Shown here: positions 1 through 8,251 of the stretch, one piece after another | Position numbering within the stretch: position 1 is the stretch's first letter | Layout: each line of letters opens with the position of its first letter | NCBI GenBank assembly: GCA_020445255.1 | Contig: JAGRGY010000034.1 | Span: forward strand, 1 to 64,000 | Direction of reading: 5' to 3' | DNA: 64,000 bases | From: Gammaproteobacteria bacterium | GTDB lineage: Bacteria; Pseudomonadota; Gammaproteobacteria; Chromatiales; Chromatiaceae | Notes under the pieces: generated by a model | Told to the model about the DNA's origin: nothing | Databases searched by the model: none | What the model saw: the letters and a program-made list of their open reading frames with translations, nothing else | Program-made: the position numbers and the translations under genes

Positions 1-416
1 CTGAAACCGAGTCCGCTGAGCAGGCTGGCCGCGCGGCTGTTGGCCTGGTAAGCGCCGGCGTGTTCGAGGTCGGCATGCAGCTGCGCGATCCGTTCTCCGT
101 GCCCGGTACGTTCGGTGTCGGCGAGTTCGCGCTGCAACCGACGCAGTGCCGCGTCGCCGTCGAGAACGTGTTCGATTGCCAGCTGCGTGGTCGCCGCCGT
201 CTCCTGGGCGACGTGCGCGATGGTCCAGCCCGAAGGTCGCTTGAACGTACCCTCGTCGCTGCCGAGCGCACCCAGGATCATGGCGAACAGGCTCGACTTG
301 CCACTGCCGTTGGCGCCGGTCAGGCCGACCTTCTGACCCGGGTGTATCTGGAAGGTCGCGCGCTCGAACAGCAGGCGAGGTCCGCGGCGCAGGGTGACAT
401 TGTCGAAGCTCAGCAT
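1..416 (-). CDS. ABC-F family ATP-binding protein (YheS/Uup-like), N-terminal part only
   Basis: This is the first ~138 codons of a minus-strand gene that runs off the left edge. The translation opens MLSFDNVTLRRGPRLLFE and contains a Walker A motif, TGANGSGKSS, near residue 35, followed by an Ile/Leu-rich stretch typical of the first ABC domain of ABC-F proteins. ABC-F proteins are soluble tandem ATPases that act on the ribosome rather than in membrane transport. Opening directly with the ABC fold and no membrane segment supports this class; YheS is the closest remembered match. The second ABC domain and the linker lie outside the window, so the subfamily is not certain. Confidence 0.8.
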   Translation of the reverse strand, partial: MLSFDNVTLRRGPRLLFERATFQIHPGQKVGLTGANGSGKSSLFAMILGALGSDEGTFKRPSGWTIAHVAQETAATTQLAIEHVLDGDAALRRLQRELADTERTGHGERIAQLHADLEHAGAYQANSRAASLLSGLGF

Positions 417-532
417 GGGCGCGCAGTGTAACGGTGCAGGTCCCGCCGCACTATCGCGGCAGGCGACAGTGCGCACGTGGCGGTGCTGCCGGATATACTG
501 AAGGTTCGGGTGCGACCGAGTGAGGTGCGGCG

Positions 533-1051
533 ATGCTGATGTCGGTGCGAAAGTTCCTGCTGGTGCTGCTCGCGGCCATCGCCGCGCCGGCGTACGCCAA
601 CCTGATTCCGCCGGCGATCGGTGCGGCGGATTATGCCGTGCTGCGCAGTGCGCTGCAGACGCGTCTGCCGGATTACGCGCCGGGCTGGACCGATCACAAC
701 GACAGTGATCCGGGCGTCGCGCTGCTGACGCTGTTCGCGTTCACCGCCGAGGATCTGGCCTACCGCGTCGCCGGCGACGTGCCGGGCCTGGTGTGGTTGG
801 GCTACGACCCGGACGCACAACAGACCCGCGACGAACTCGCCTACACGCTGCTCGATGCCGCCTACCTGGCCGTATTCCCGAATGACCCGCAAGCCGCGGA
901 CTGGTTGCTGCAGCAGGGCATCGACCCGGCCTGGAGCACGCCCGAGCTGCGCGCCGCTGCACGACGTGCACTGCCACTCCCGTCGACGGCGCTGCTGCTC
1001 GGCGTCGGGCTGCTGTTGCATTCGGTGCGGCCACGCCGTCGCACCGCCTGA
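533..1051 (+). CDS. Exported protein with baseplate-J-like motif and PEP-CTERM-like tail
   Basis: A 172-residue protein. Residues 1-22 form a signal peptide (MLMSVRKFLLVLLAAIAAPA, ending at AYA). Residues ~40-80 carry RLPDYAPGWTDHNDSDPGVA, which strongly resembles the N-terminal signature of phage/contractile-injection baseplate J proteins (...P.WTDHN.SDPGITLL.LFAW). The C-terminus has PLPS, a hydrophobic stretch and RPRRR, which looks like a PEP-CTERM sorting signal. The combination suggests an exported, membrane-sorted protein that borrowed a baseplate-type fold element. No other tail genes lie nearby, so a phage role is unlikely. Function unknown. An alternative start at codon 3 (MSV) is possible. 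Confidence 0.75.
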   Translation: MLMSVRKFLLVLLAAIAAPAYANLIPPAIGAADYAVLRSALQTRLPDYAPGWTDHNDSDPGVALLTLFAFTAEDLAYRVAGDVPGLVWLGYDPDAQQTRDELAYTLLDAAYLAVFPNDPQAADWLLQQGIDPAWSTPELRAAARRALPLPSTALLLGVGLLLHSVRPRRRTA

Positions 1052-1057
1052 TCCCGG

Positions 1058-2572
1058 TCACGTTCGACCGCGGTCCAGCCGCCGGTACGCGATCGCCTCG
1101 CTGAGGTGCACGTCGGCGACAGTCGACGCGCCGTCGAGATCGGCGACCGTGCGCGCTACGCGCAGGATGCGATGGAACGCACGCGCCGACAGTCCCAGGC
1201 GGTCGATCGCGTCGGCCAAAAGGCGTTCACCCTCACGTGACAGTGCGCAGTGCCGCTGCAGGCCGTCGGCCTGCAGGCGTGCGTTGACGACCCCCTGGCG
1301 TTCGACCTGGCGTGTGCGTGCGGCCATGACCCGCGCGCCGACGCTCGCGCTGTCTGCGGCGTGCCGCCGGATTCCGCCCAGCAGCTCGACGTGCGGCAGC
1401 GCCGGCACCTCGATCTGGATGTCGATGCGATCGCGCAGCGGTCCCGAGATCCGGCGCTGGTAGCGCGCCGCGCGCTCCGGGCTGCAATCGGCGCACGCGC
1501 GCTCGGCGTCGCCTGCGTGCCCGCACGGGCAGGGGTTCATTGCGGCGATCAGCTGGAAGTCGGCCGGAAACTCGGCCTGGCGGGCCGCACGCGAGATCAG
1601 GATGCGGCCGCTCTCGAGCGGTTCGCGCAACACCTCGAGCACGCGTGGGTCGAACTCCGGCAACTCATCGAGGAACAGCACGCCGTTGTGCGCGAGCGAG
1701 ATCTCGCCGGGTTTCGGCGTGCCACCCCCGCCGACCAATGCGACGCCGGATGCGGTGTGATGCGGGGCGCGGAACGGACGGGTGCGCCAGCCGGCGGGAT
1801 CGAACGCGAGTCCGGCGATCGAGCGCAGCGCCGCGGTGGCGAGTGCCTCGTCGTCGTCGAGCGGCGGCAGAATGCCCGGCAGGCGGTTGGCCAGCATGGA
1901 TTTGCCGCTGCCGGGCGGTCCCATCATCAGCAGGTTGTGACGCCCGGCGGCCGCCACCTCCAGTGCGCGCCGCGCCAGCGCCTGGCCATGCACGTCGCGT
2001 AGATCGGGGCAATCGGCCGGCGTGACACCGAGGTGCACACCCGAGGCCGGCATGATTCGCTGTTCACCGGCGAGGTGCGCGCTCACACCAAGCAGGTGCT
2101 CGGCCGGATAGAGTTCGATGCCGTCGACCAGCCCGGCTTCGGCGAGATTGCCGGCCGGCAGCAGCAGGCGGGCGCCGGCATTGCGCGATGCCAGCGCGAG
2201 TGGCAGCACCCCCGTGACCTCGCGCAGCGCGCCCGCGAGGCTCAACTCGCCGACCATCTCGTAGCCTGCGGCGGCGTCATCCGGCAGCTGACCGCCGGCG
2301 ACCAGGATGCCGACCGCAATCGCCAGATCGAAGCGACTGCCCTGTTTGGGCAGATCGGCGGGGGCGAGGTTGACGGTGATGCGCCGCGCCGGGAACTCGA
2401 AGCCGCTGTTGAGCAGCGCGCTGCGCACGCGGTCGCGGCTTTCCTGCACGGCCTTTTCCGGTAGACCGACGATGTTGAACGCCGGCAGCCCGTTGGCGAG
2501 GTGGGTCTCGACGCTGACCAGCGGCGCGTCGATGCCGAGCGCGGCGCGGCAATAGGTGGTGGCGAATGACAT
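1058..2572 (-). CDS. comM: YifB/ComM family Mg-chelatase-like AAA+ ATPase
   Basis: A 504-residue protein, the usual length for ComM/YifB. The start chosen is the ATG giving MSFATTYCRAALGIDAPLVS, behind AGGGAAG; the longer open frame upstream is not family-like. An N-terminal Lon-like ChlI domain is followed by a Mg_chelatase AAA+ core with Walker A GPPGSGKSML, then the FLDELPEF region and a C-terminal Mg_chelatase_C domain with conserved cysteines (CPCGH). ComM is known as a hexameric branch-migration helicase acting during natural transformation, so this gene is consistent with DNA integration functions. It ends 7 bases from the convergent exported-protein gene. Confidence 0.93.
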   Translation of the reverse strand: MSFATTYCRAALGIDAPLVSVETHLANGLPAFNIVGLPEKAVQESRDRVRSALLNSGFEFPARRITVNLAPADLPKQGSRFDLAIAVGILVAGGQLPDDAAAGYEMVGELSLAGALREVTGVLPLALASRNAGARLLLPAGNLAEAGLVDGIELYPAEHLLGVSAHLAGEQRIMPASGVHLGVTPADCPDLRDVHGQALARRALEVAAAGRHNLLMMGPPGSGKSMLANRLPGILPPLDDDEALATAALRSIAGLAFDPAGWRTRPFRAPHHTASGVALVGGGGTPKPGEISLAHNGVLFLDELPEFDPRVLEVLREPLESGRILISRAARQAEFPADFQLIAAMNPCPCGHAGDAERACADCSPERAARYQRRISGPLRDRIDIQIEVPALPHVELLGGIRRHAADSASVGARVMAARTRQVERQGVVNARLQADGLQRHCALSREGERLLADAIDRLGLSARAFHRILRVARTVADLDGASTVADVHLSEAIAYRRLDRGRT

Positions 2573-2690
2573 GCTTCCCTGCCTGTCTTGATGAAGGCCT
2601 GGCCGACGTTCCGCTGTCGGCCAAGTTGAATCGAATTGTTTGGACCCGACCACCGCTCGGCGACAGTCCTCGTTGCTGGAACCTCCGGCG

Positions 2691-3563
2691 TCAGGTCGTC
2701 CTGCGGGACCGGCCAAAGACGGCCAGCAGACCCAGCGCCGAGGCGAACAGCGGCAGCGCCGCAGGCACGGGCACCGCCCGTACCGTGAAGAACTCGGCGC
2801 GGGTCCACTCCTCGCCGTCGAAGATCGTGCCGCTTCCGGCGAGATCCAGAAACTGATTGTTGCCGCTGTCGTCAAGATCGATCAGCGCGTAGCTGGCGGT
2901 GATCGTGCTGCTGCCCGCATCCGCTTTGTCGAGGAAAAGCGCGATCTGTTCGAAGTCGCCGAGATCGGCACGCTGCGACAGGTTGCCGAAATCCAGGAGA
3001 TCAAAGATCCCGGCACCGAAATCCGCTTCACGAAAGCGGACTCCCCATTCACCCGAGCCATTCCATCCGACGGTCAGCTGCACCACGTCGTTGGCGGTCG
3101 ACGTCGAGCTGAAATCCGTCAGGCGAATGCCGTACACCTCGCTCATCTCCGGCGGCGTGAGATCGAACAGGCCGCCGACTGAAAAGGTGTCGTCACTCTT
3201 CAGGCCAGTGGTCAGGTCGCTGCTGTCGGTGCTCGTTTGCAGCCGCGCGCGCTGAATCAGGATCGGATTGCCGGAAACCGAACTCGTCGTGGATTGGCCC
3301 TGGGATGGGTCGAGGGCGAGCTTGCCGTTCTGCTCCGGTCCAGGCAGCGAATCAGGCAACGTCGAATAGCTGCCCTGGGACTGGTTCGGAAAGACTCCCT
3401 CGCTTGACGGTGGAGGATTGCCGTCGCTGAACGGGTCGTTGAACCAGTTGTCGGTGCCATTCTTGTCGATCTTGAAGCGATCGAGATAGTAAGTGCTTGC
3501 GGTCGCGCTCGCGCTGAGCGAAAGCGCAAGCAGGGTCGCCATCAGTCGTTTCGTCGTCTCCAT
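2691..3563 (-). CDS. PEP-CTERM-like exported protein (VPxP sorting tail)
   Basis: A 290-residue protein with a signal peptide (METTKRLMATLLALSLSASA, then TAS) and a C-terminal VPVPAALPLFASALGLL followed by FGRSRR: the Pro motif, transmembrane stretch and basic cluster of a VPLPA-type PEP-CTERM signal. The body is low in Cys and rich in Asp, Ser, Gly and Asn, as in extracellular matrix or surface proteins of this class. PEP-CTERM proteins are processed by an exosortase, but none is in the window. The function of the globular region is unknown. An in-frame Met at 3542 would still leave most of the signal peptide. Confidence 0.85.
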   Translation of the reverse strand: METTKRLMATLLALSLSASATASTYYLDRFKIDKNGTDNWFNDPFSDGNPPPSSEGVFPNQSQGSYSTLPDSLPGPEQNGKLALDPSQGQSTTSSVSGNPILIQRARLQTSTDSSDLTTGLKSDDTFSVGGLFDLTPPEMSEVYGIRLTDFSSTSTANDVVQLTVGWNGSGEWGVRFREADFGAGIFDLLDFGNLSQRADLGDFEQIALFLDKADAGSSTITASYALIDLDDSGNNQFLDLAGSGTIFDGEEWTRAEFFTVRAVPVPAALPLFASALGLLAVFGRSRRTT

Positions 3564-3825
3564 GATGTCTCGTCGCCTCCCAGCGTCAAACCCGACCGGC
3601 CGTCTCGACGGCGTAGGCTCCCGATTATAGCCTCAGGGTATCCCGCCGTGCAGACCGGCAACAGACAGGGGTGTACAACGGCCGGTTTCCCCGACCCTGC
3701 CTCGCGGTACTGTTTGTCTCGGTTTGCGAGCCCGCATAAACTGCGATGACACCGACACGGCCGCGAGTGTCGTGTCGACCCCCTTGGTTCTTCCAATACC
3801 GGAATCCCAGCGCTCGGACCGGCCT

Positions 3826-4716
3826 ATGGCAAGCGGCATCTTCGCGATTTTCGACGACGTGGCGGCGCTGCTCGACGACACGGCAGTGCTGGGCAAGATC
3901 GCGGCGAAAAAGACCGCCGGTCTGCTCGGTGACGATCTCGCGGTCAATGCCGAGCAGGCGACCGGCTTCCATGCCTCGCGCGAGCTGCCGGTGCTGTGGG
4001 CGATCACCAAGGGGTCGCTGCTGAACAAGGCGATTATCCTGCCGATCGCATTCCTGCTCAGCGCCTTCGTACCCTGGCTGATCGTGCCGATCCTGCTGCT
4101 GGGTGGCGCCTACCTGGGCTACGAAGGTGTCGAAAAGGTCATCGAGTGGTTCATGCCGCACGAGAAACAGGCCGTCGCGGCGCGTGAGGAACTGACGCCG
4201 CCGCAGCTCGTCGAACGCGAGGCGGGCAAGATCAGGGGTGCGGTGCGCACCGATTTCATCCTGTCGATCGAGATCGTCGTGATCGCGCTGGAGACGGTGA
4301 TCGGTGAATCGTTGGTGTTGCAGATTCTGGTCGTCAGCCTGATCGCACTGCTGGCCACGGTCGGCGTCTACGGCGTCGTCGCGTTGCTGGTGCGCATGGA
4401 CGACGCCGGTATGCACCTGATTGCGCGTGCACGAGAGACCCAGGGGATGTTTGCGCGCCCGTTGCGCCTCGTCGGCCACATGTTGGTGCGTGCCCTGCCC
4501 AAGGTCGTGCGCGTGCTGGGGTTCGTCGGCACGCTCGCGATGCTGCTGGTGGGCGGCGGCATGTACGTGCACAACATCACGTGGATTCGCGATGGGATGC
4601 ACGCCTTGCCAACGCTGCTCAGCGACCTGGTCGTCGGTCTCGTCGTCGGTGCGCTGGTGTTCGGCGTCGTGCACCTGCTTCGGCGTATGCGCCCGGTGTC
4701 CAGCGGTTCAGACTGA
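3826..4716 (+). CDS. DUF808 family inner-membrane protein (YedI-like)
   Basis: A 296-residue integral membrane protein starting MASGIFAIFDDVAALLDDTA, with the conserved KIAAKKTAGLLGDDLAVNA region and several transmembrane segments (around residues 65-100, 145-200 and 235-285). This matches the DUF808/YedI family, whose function is unknown. The start at 3826 is preferred because the upstream 34 codons of the open frame do not resemble the family and the Met begins the conserved block. It converges with the EamA gene at 4821, and no terminator is obvious in the 100-base gap. Confidence 0.85.
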   Translation: MASGIFAIFDDVAALLDDTAVLGKIAAKKTAGLLGDDLAVNAEQATGFHASRELPVLWAITKGSLLNKAIILPIAFLLSAFVPWLIVPILLLGGAYLGYEGVEKVIEWFMPHEKQAVAAREELTPPQLVEREAGKIRGAVRTDFILSIEIVVIALETVIGESLVLQILVVSLIALLATVGVYGVVALLVRMDDAGMHLIARARETQGMFARPLRLVGHMLVRALPKVVRVLGFVGTLAMLLVGGGMYVHNITWIRDGMHALPTLLSDLVVGLVVGALVFGVVHLLRRMRPVSSGSD

Positions 4717-4820
4717 GCGGCCGTCAGCGGCATGAATGGTTACGCGGGTTCAACGGCGTCGTCCCGGTTCTGGCGCCGACATCCGCGCCAGCCGGCCGAT
4801 ACCCAACCTGCTGTTCCCGG

Positions 4821-5666
4821 TCAGGTGCGGAGGCGTACGCCGCGCCGCACGATCACGAGCGCGATACCGCCCAGGATCGCCACCGATGCGACGACGAAGC
4901 GCGGCGTGATCACCTCGCCCAGCAGCAGCATGCCGGCGAGCGCCGTGATGACCGGCACACTGAGCTGCAGGGTCGCGGCGTGTGTGGCCTGCAGCGCCGG
5001 CAGTACGCTGTACCAGACTGCATAGCCGAGGCCCGATGCCAGCGCGCCGGAGGCGACCGCGTACCCCACGCCGGCAGCGTCGAGCTGCTGCACCGACAGC
5101 GTCGACACGCTGAGTGCGACGGCAAGCGGAACCGCGCGCGCGAAGTTTCCCGCCGTCACCCGGGTCGGGTCGCCGCTGCCGCGCCCGCGCAGCGAATACA
5201 CGCCCCAGGCGACGCCTGCGGTCAGCATCAGTCCGGCGGCGGCCAGCGGCGGCGCCGTCAGGCCCGGCAGCAGCAGACCGATCAGGCCGGCGACGGCGAG
5301 CGCCAGTCCGAGCAACTGCCTGCCGCGCAGGCGCTCGCCGCGCCACAGGCCGAAACCGATCATCGTCACCTGCACGGCGCCGAACAGCAGCAGGGCGCCG
5401 GTCGCGGCGCTCAGGTTGCGGTAGGCGAACGAAAACGTGGCGGCATACCCGAACAGCGCGAACGCCGACCACCAGCTGCCTTCGCCCTGGCGACCCCGTT
5501 GCAGCCAGCGCGTGATCACCCACAGCACCAGCGCACCGGACATCAGTCGGATCGTGGTAAAGCTGGCGGCATCGATCGCCGTGTCCCGTAAAGCGATACG
5601 ACACAACAACGAGTTGCCGGCGAATGCGCACAGCGTCAGCGCGGTGAGGACTGCCAGCCGAAACAT
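4821..5666 (-). CDS. EamA/DMT family transporter
   Basis: A 281-residue protein with about ten hydrophobic segments and two EamA repeats (residues ~1-125 and ~145-280). The start MFRLAVLTALTLCAFAGNSL is chosen because it begins directly with the first transmembrane helix; a 13-residue longer start exists. Features such as FAYRNLSAATGALLLFGAVQ are typical of drug/metabolite exporters. The substrate cannot be read from the sequence. Confidence 0.88.
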   Translation of the reverse strand: MFRLAVLTALTLCAFAGNSLLCRIALRDTAIDAASFTTIRLMSGALVLWVITRWLQRGRQGEGSWWSAFALFGYAATFSFAYRNLSAATGALLLFGAVQVTMIGFGLWRGERLRGRQLLGLALAVAGLIGLLLPGLTAPPLAAAGLMLTAGVAWGVYSLRGRGSGDPTRVTAGNFARAVPLAVALSVSTLSVQQLDAAGVGYAVASGALASGLGYAVWYSVLPALQATHAATLQLSVPVITALAGMLLLGEVITPRFVVASVAILGGIALVIVRRGVRLRT

Positions 5667-5908
5667 CAACCGGGTGCCTCGCGATTCAGCACGGCGTGAG
5701 GGCACGGCCGCTGCGTGCGCGGGCGTGTCGGTCGTCGATGCGACCTGTACTGGTGGGGTTTCGGATCGGCCGTCGGCGCGGCGGGATCATCGCGCCGGCC
5801 GGGGTTTGCGACCCGGCGGGCGCGATCGGGGGTGGGGCTTTCGCGCATACCGTGCGACGGCACGTTCGACAGTCGTCGGACGATGGCGCGCGGACGCGGC
5901 GCGTCAGG

Positions 5909-6385
5909 TCAGCGCTTCTGCAGGTCGAGCATCTGTTGCAGCAGGCTTTCGATGTTCGCGAGTCGCTGTTCCATCTTCTGCATGTGCGCCTCCATCATCG
6001 CACGGCGCTCCTGCATGGGCTGCTTGTCGCCACCGCCACCGCCGCACTTCATGTGCATGCCCTGGCCGCCACCGCACTTGCCGCCGCCGCCCATCATCGC
6101 GCCGCCGCATTTCATGTGCTTGGCGTGGTGCCGACAGCCGGCCATGGGCATGTCGCCGGCCGTTTCGTCAGGCATGGCCGTGCCCGTGGGCGGCATGCCG
6201 CGCATCATCGGCATTCCGCCGGGCCGGCCCTGCATCATCGGCATCGGACCCTGCGGACCCATCATCGGCATCGACGGCGGCTGCATCATGCCGTCGGGCA
6301 TGTTGTCCTGGGCGATTGCCGGAAGCGTCGTCGCGAGCGTGGCGGTCAGCACCAGCGCTGCGCTGGACAGTTTATTCAGGAACAT
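5909..6385 (-). CDS. Exported Met/Gly/Cys/His-rich protein, possible metal binder
   Basis: A 158-residue protein. The start MFLNKLSSAALVLTATLA follows a GAGGTG ribosome site, and a signal peptide ends at AIA-QD. The mature part is extremely rich in Met and Pro (repeated MPMM units), then has a Cys/His/Gly segment with three KCGG repeats and CRHH, and ends in a short amphipathic helix (QRLANIESLLQQMLDLQKR) likely to form a coiled coil. Methionine clusters and Cys-His pairs in periplasmic proteins often bind Cu(I) or other soft metals; here that is an inference. No homologous family is recognised. Confidence 0.75.
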   Translation of the reverse strand: MFLNKLSSAALVLTATLATTLPAIAQDNMPDGMMQPPSMPMMGPQGPMPMMQGRPGGMPMMRGMPPTGTAMPDETAGDMPMAGCRHHAKHMKCGGAMMGGGGKCGGGQGMHMKCGGGGGDKQPMQERRAMMEAHMQKMEQRLANIESLLQQMLDLQKR

Positions 6386-6569
6386 GGTGGCACCTCTCGT
6401 GTGGTTGACGTGTGGGACAGTGACCGCTGCAGCGGCGACGGGTTCCGCAGCGTGCGAATCCGGCAGCGACATGCGCAGCGGCCGACATGACGTTGCCGGT
6501 CAGCGACAGGTATAGCGCGGGGCGTGATCGTCCGCCACGCCACCCGCGCAATGCCCGTCCGATGCCGGG

Positions 6570-6818
6570 TCAGCGGCCGTCGGCCGCCTCGAGCGCGGCC
6601 AGCCGCTGTTCCAGCGCCTGCAGCTTCTCACGCGTGCGCTGCAGCACCGCTCGCTGGATCTCGAACTCCTCGCGCGTGACGAGGTTGAGCCGTCCCAGCG
6701 CCGATTCCAGGCCGGCGCGCAGATTGCGCTGCACGTCGTCCTGCAGGTTCTGCACGCCGCGCGGCAGACCGTCGGCGAGCCGTCGCGAAAGATCGTCGAA
6801 GAGTTTTGGGTCGAGCAT
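6570..6818 (-). CDS. ubiK: Ubiquinone biosynthesis accessory factor UbiK (BMFP domain)
   Basis: An 82-residue protein starting MLDPKLFDDLSRRLADGLP, with the VTREEFEIQRAVLQRTREKL helix followed by a Leu-rich coiled coil (ALEQRLAALE). This is the membrane-fusogenic BMFP/YqiC family; UbiK assists the aerobic ubiquinone biosynthesis complex together with UbiJ. The length is standard. An upstream Met four codons earlier is possible. It is transcribed divergently from the nitrogen operon that starts at 7107. Confidence 0.9.
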   Translation of the reverse strand: MLDPKLFDDLSRRLADGLPRGVQNLQDDVQRNLRAGLESALGRLNLVTREEFEIQRAVLQRTREKLQALEQRLAALEAADGR

Positions 6819-6891
6819 GGTCGGGCACATCGCTAACCGGGTCGATCTGCGCAGCTTAAGAACGGCGCTCGCACATGTCTAACACAGCCGC

Positions 6892-6921
6892 TGCACAGGA
6901 ATGGTGCATTATTTTGGTGCA
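6892..6921 (+). promoter_or_regulatory. Overlapping NtrC-like enhancer sites
   Basis: TGCACA-N5-GGTGCA at 6892-6908 matches the NtrC consensus TGCACC-N5-GGTGCA at 11 of 12 fixed positions. A second, weaker copy overlaps it at 6905-6921 (TGCATT-N5-GGTGCA), and a further TGGTGCA half-site lies at 6944-6950. They sit about 100-120 bases upstream of the sigma-54 promoter at 7015, the usual enhancer distance. Known for the family: NtrC-phosphate activates glnK-amtB transcription under nitrogen limitation. Confidence 0.75.
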
Positions 6922-7014
6922 CGCATGGGTGGGAGATCAATTGTGGTGCATCAGCTGTTGCTTAAATGTATCAGTGGTCATGCAAGCGAATGAAAAATGA
7001 GACAAAAAATTCAT

Positions 7015-7030
7015 TGGCACGGCTTCTGCT
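7015..7030 (+). promoter_or_regulatory. Sigma-54 (-24/-12) promoter of the torF-porin/glnK/amtB operon
   Basis: TGGCACG-N4-CTGCT matches the RpoN consensus TGGCACG-N4-TTGCW except for one base. The invariant GG (7016-7017) and GC (7028-7029) are exactly ten bases apart. The expected transcription start is about 12 bases downstream of the GC, leaving a leader of roughly 65 bases to the porin ATG at 7107. The adjacent NtrC-like sites support nitrogen control. Confidence 0.82.
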
Positions 7031-7106
7031 ACCGCTCAGGGCAATCGCCTCCGAACTCCGGCGATCCAGAAACGCAACACTGACTCTGTAGGGGAGACTG
7101 CTACAA

Positions 7107-7820
7107 ATGAAACTCAACAAACTCATGATCGCGATGGGCGTGACGACGCTGCTGGCCGGCCCGGCCATGGCCGAGATCAGCGGCAACGTCGCACTGACAT
7201 CCAACTACATGTTCCGCGGCGTATCGCAGAACGACAACTCCTGGGCGATCCAGGGCGGTCTCGACTACGCCCACGACAGCGGCTTCTACATCGGGCTGTG
7301 GGGATCGAACGTCGATGACTCGTTCTACAACGGTTCCAGTCTCGAACTCGACACCTACGCCGGTTGGGGTGGTGATGTCGGTCCCGTCAGTCTCGACGTC
7401 GGCTTCCTGCGCTACAACTACCCGGACCAGACCGGTGGCACGTCCGAGGTCGACACCGACGAATACCACATCGGCGTGTCGAAGGACTTCGGCGTCGCCA
7501 GCGTCGGCTTCACCGCCTACTACAGCCCGGATTGGTTCAATCTCGGTGACGGCCAGTACTACCACCTCGGCGTGGATGTGCCGGTCAGCTCGTTCACGCT
7601 GTCGGCCGCTTACGGCATGACGCGCATCGACGAGAACGCAGCCGGTGTCGACGACGACTACAACGACTACAGCATCGGTGTCTCGACCGAATACATGGGT
7701 CTCGGTTTCGCGCTGACCTACGTCGGCGTCGACGGTGAGTCGTCGACCGGCCGGATCTGTGCGCCCGGCGTCGCCGTGTGCAACGAGACGGTGACCTTCA
7801 CGGTCTCGAAATCGCTGTAA
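7107..7820 (+). CDS. TorF family putative porin
   Basis: A 237-residue protein with a signal peptide (MKLNKLMIAMGVTTLLAGPA, cleaved after AMA) and an all-beta mature part with alternating aromatic residues. LTSNYMFRGVSQNDNSWAIQ is the hallmark of the TorF/Gcw_chp putative porins. The protein is predicted to sit in the outer membrane. It is the first gene of an operon with the PII protein and the ammonium channel, behind a sigma-54 promoter, so it probably supports nitrogen-compound entry under nitrogen limitation. The channel specificity is not readable from sequence. Confidence 0.88.
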   Translation: MKLNKLMIAMGVTTLLAGPAMAEISGNVALTSNYMFRGVSQNDNSWAIQGGLDYAHDSGFYIGLWGSNVDDSFYNGSSLELDTYAGWGGDVGPVSLDVGFLRYNYPDQTGGTSEVDTDEYHIGVSKDFGVASVGFTAYYSPDWFNLGDGQYYHLGVDVPVSSFTLSAAYGMTRIDENAAGVDDDYNDYSIGVSTEYMGLGFALTYVGVDGESSTGRICAPGVAVCNETVTFTVSKSL

Positions 7821-7856
7821 GCGCGTTTCGTCGCCCTATCCGAATCCATCTGAAAA

Positions 7857-7880
7857 GCCGCCCGCAGCGATGCGGGCGGC
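7857..7880 (+). other. Perfect intercistronic hairpin between porin and glnK
   Basis: A 10-bp perfect stem, GCCGCCCGCA (7857-7866) paired with TGCGGGCGGC (7871-7880), closed by a GCGA tetraloop of the stable GNRA type. It lies just upstream of the glnK ribosome site (AAAGGAGA). There is no T-run, so it is not a standard intrinsic terminator. It could protect the 3' end of the porin message or set the ratio of porin to PII/Amt expression. Confidence 0.7.
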
Positions 7881-7895
7881 AAAGGAGACGTACAC

Positions 7896-8234
7896 ATGAA
7901 ACTGGTTGCAGCCATCATCAAGCCGTTCAAGCTCGATGACGTGCGAGAGGCCCTGTCCGAGATCGGCGTGACCGGCATCACCGTGATCGAGGTCAAAGGC
8001 TTCGGTCGTCAGAAAGGTCACACCGAGCTCTATCGCGGCGCCGAATACGTCGTCGACTTCCTTCCCAAGATCAAGGTCGAAATCGCGATCGACGACGACC
8101 TGCTCGATCGCGTCATCGAGGCGATCAGCGCCGCTGCCAAGACCGGCAAGATCGGCGACGGCAAGATCTTTGTTTACGAACTGAGTCAGGCGATTCGGAT
8201 CCGAACCGGTGAGTCCGGTTCCGACGCCCTGTAA
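7896..8234 (+). CDS. glnK: Nitrogen regulatory PII protein (GlnK type)
   Basis: A 112-residue protein of exact PII length, starting [20 protein letters not shown]. The T-loop carries [19 protein letters not shown] with Tyr51 in place, the site uridylylated by GlnD in proteobacteria. The C-terminal B/C-loop region ([14 protein letters not shown]) for nucleotide and 2-oxoglutarate binding is intact. GlnK plugs AmtB when ammonium is abundant and relays nitrogen status to NtrB/NtrC. It lies 17 bases upstream of amtB, so GlnK is preferred over GlnB. Confidence 0.95.
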   Translation: MKLVAAIIKPFKLDDVREALSEIGVTGITVIEVKGFGRQKGHTELYRGAEYVVDFLPKIKVEIAIDDDLLDRVIEAISAAAKTGKIGDGKIFVYELSQAIRIRTGESGSDAL

Positions 8235-8251
8235 AGCACTGGAGGTTTCCA

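Noticed and set aside
533..1051. A prophage or phage-tail island at the left end
   Set aside because: Only one protein has a baseplate-like motif, it has a signal peptide, and the flanking genes are chromosomal housekeeping genes.
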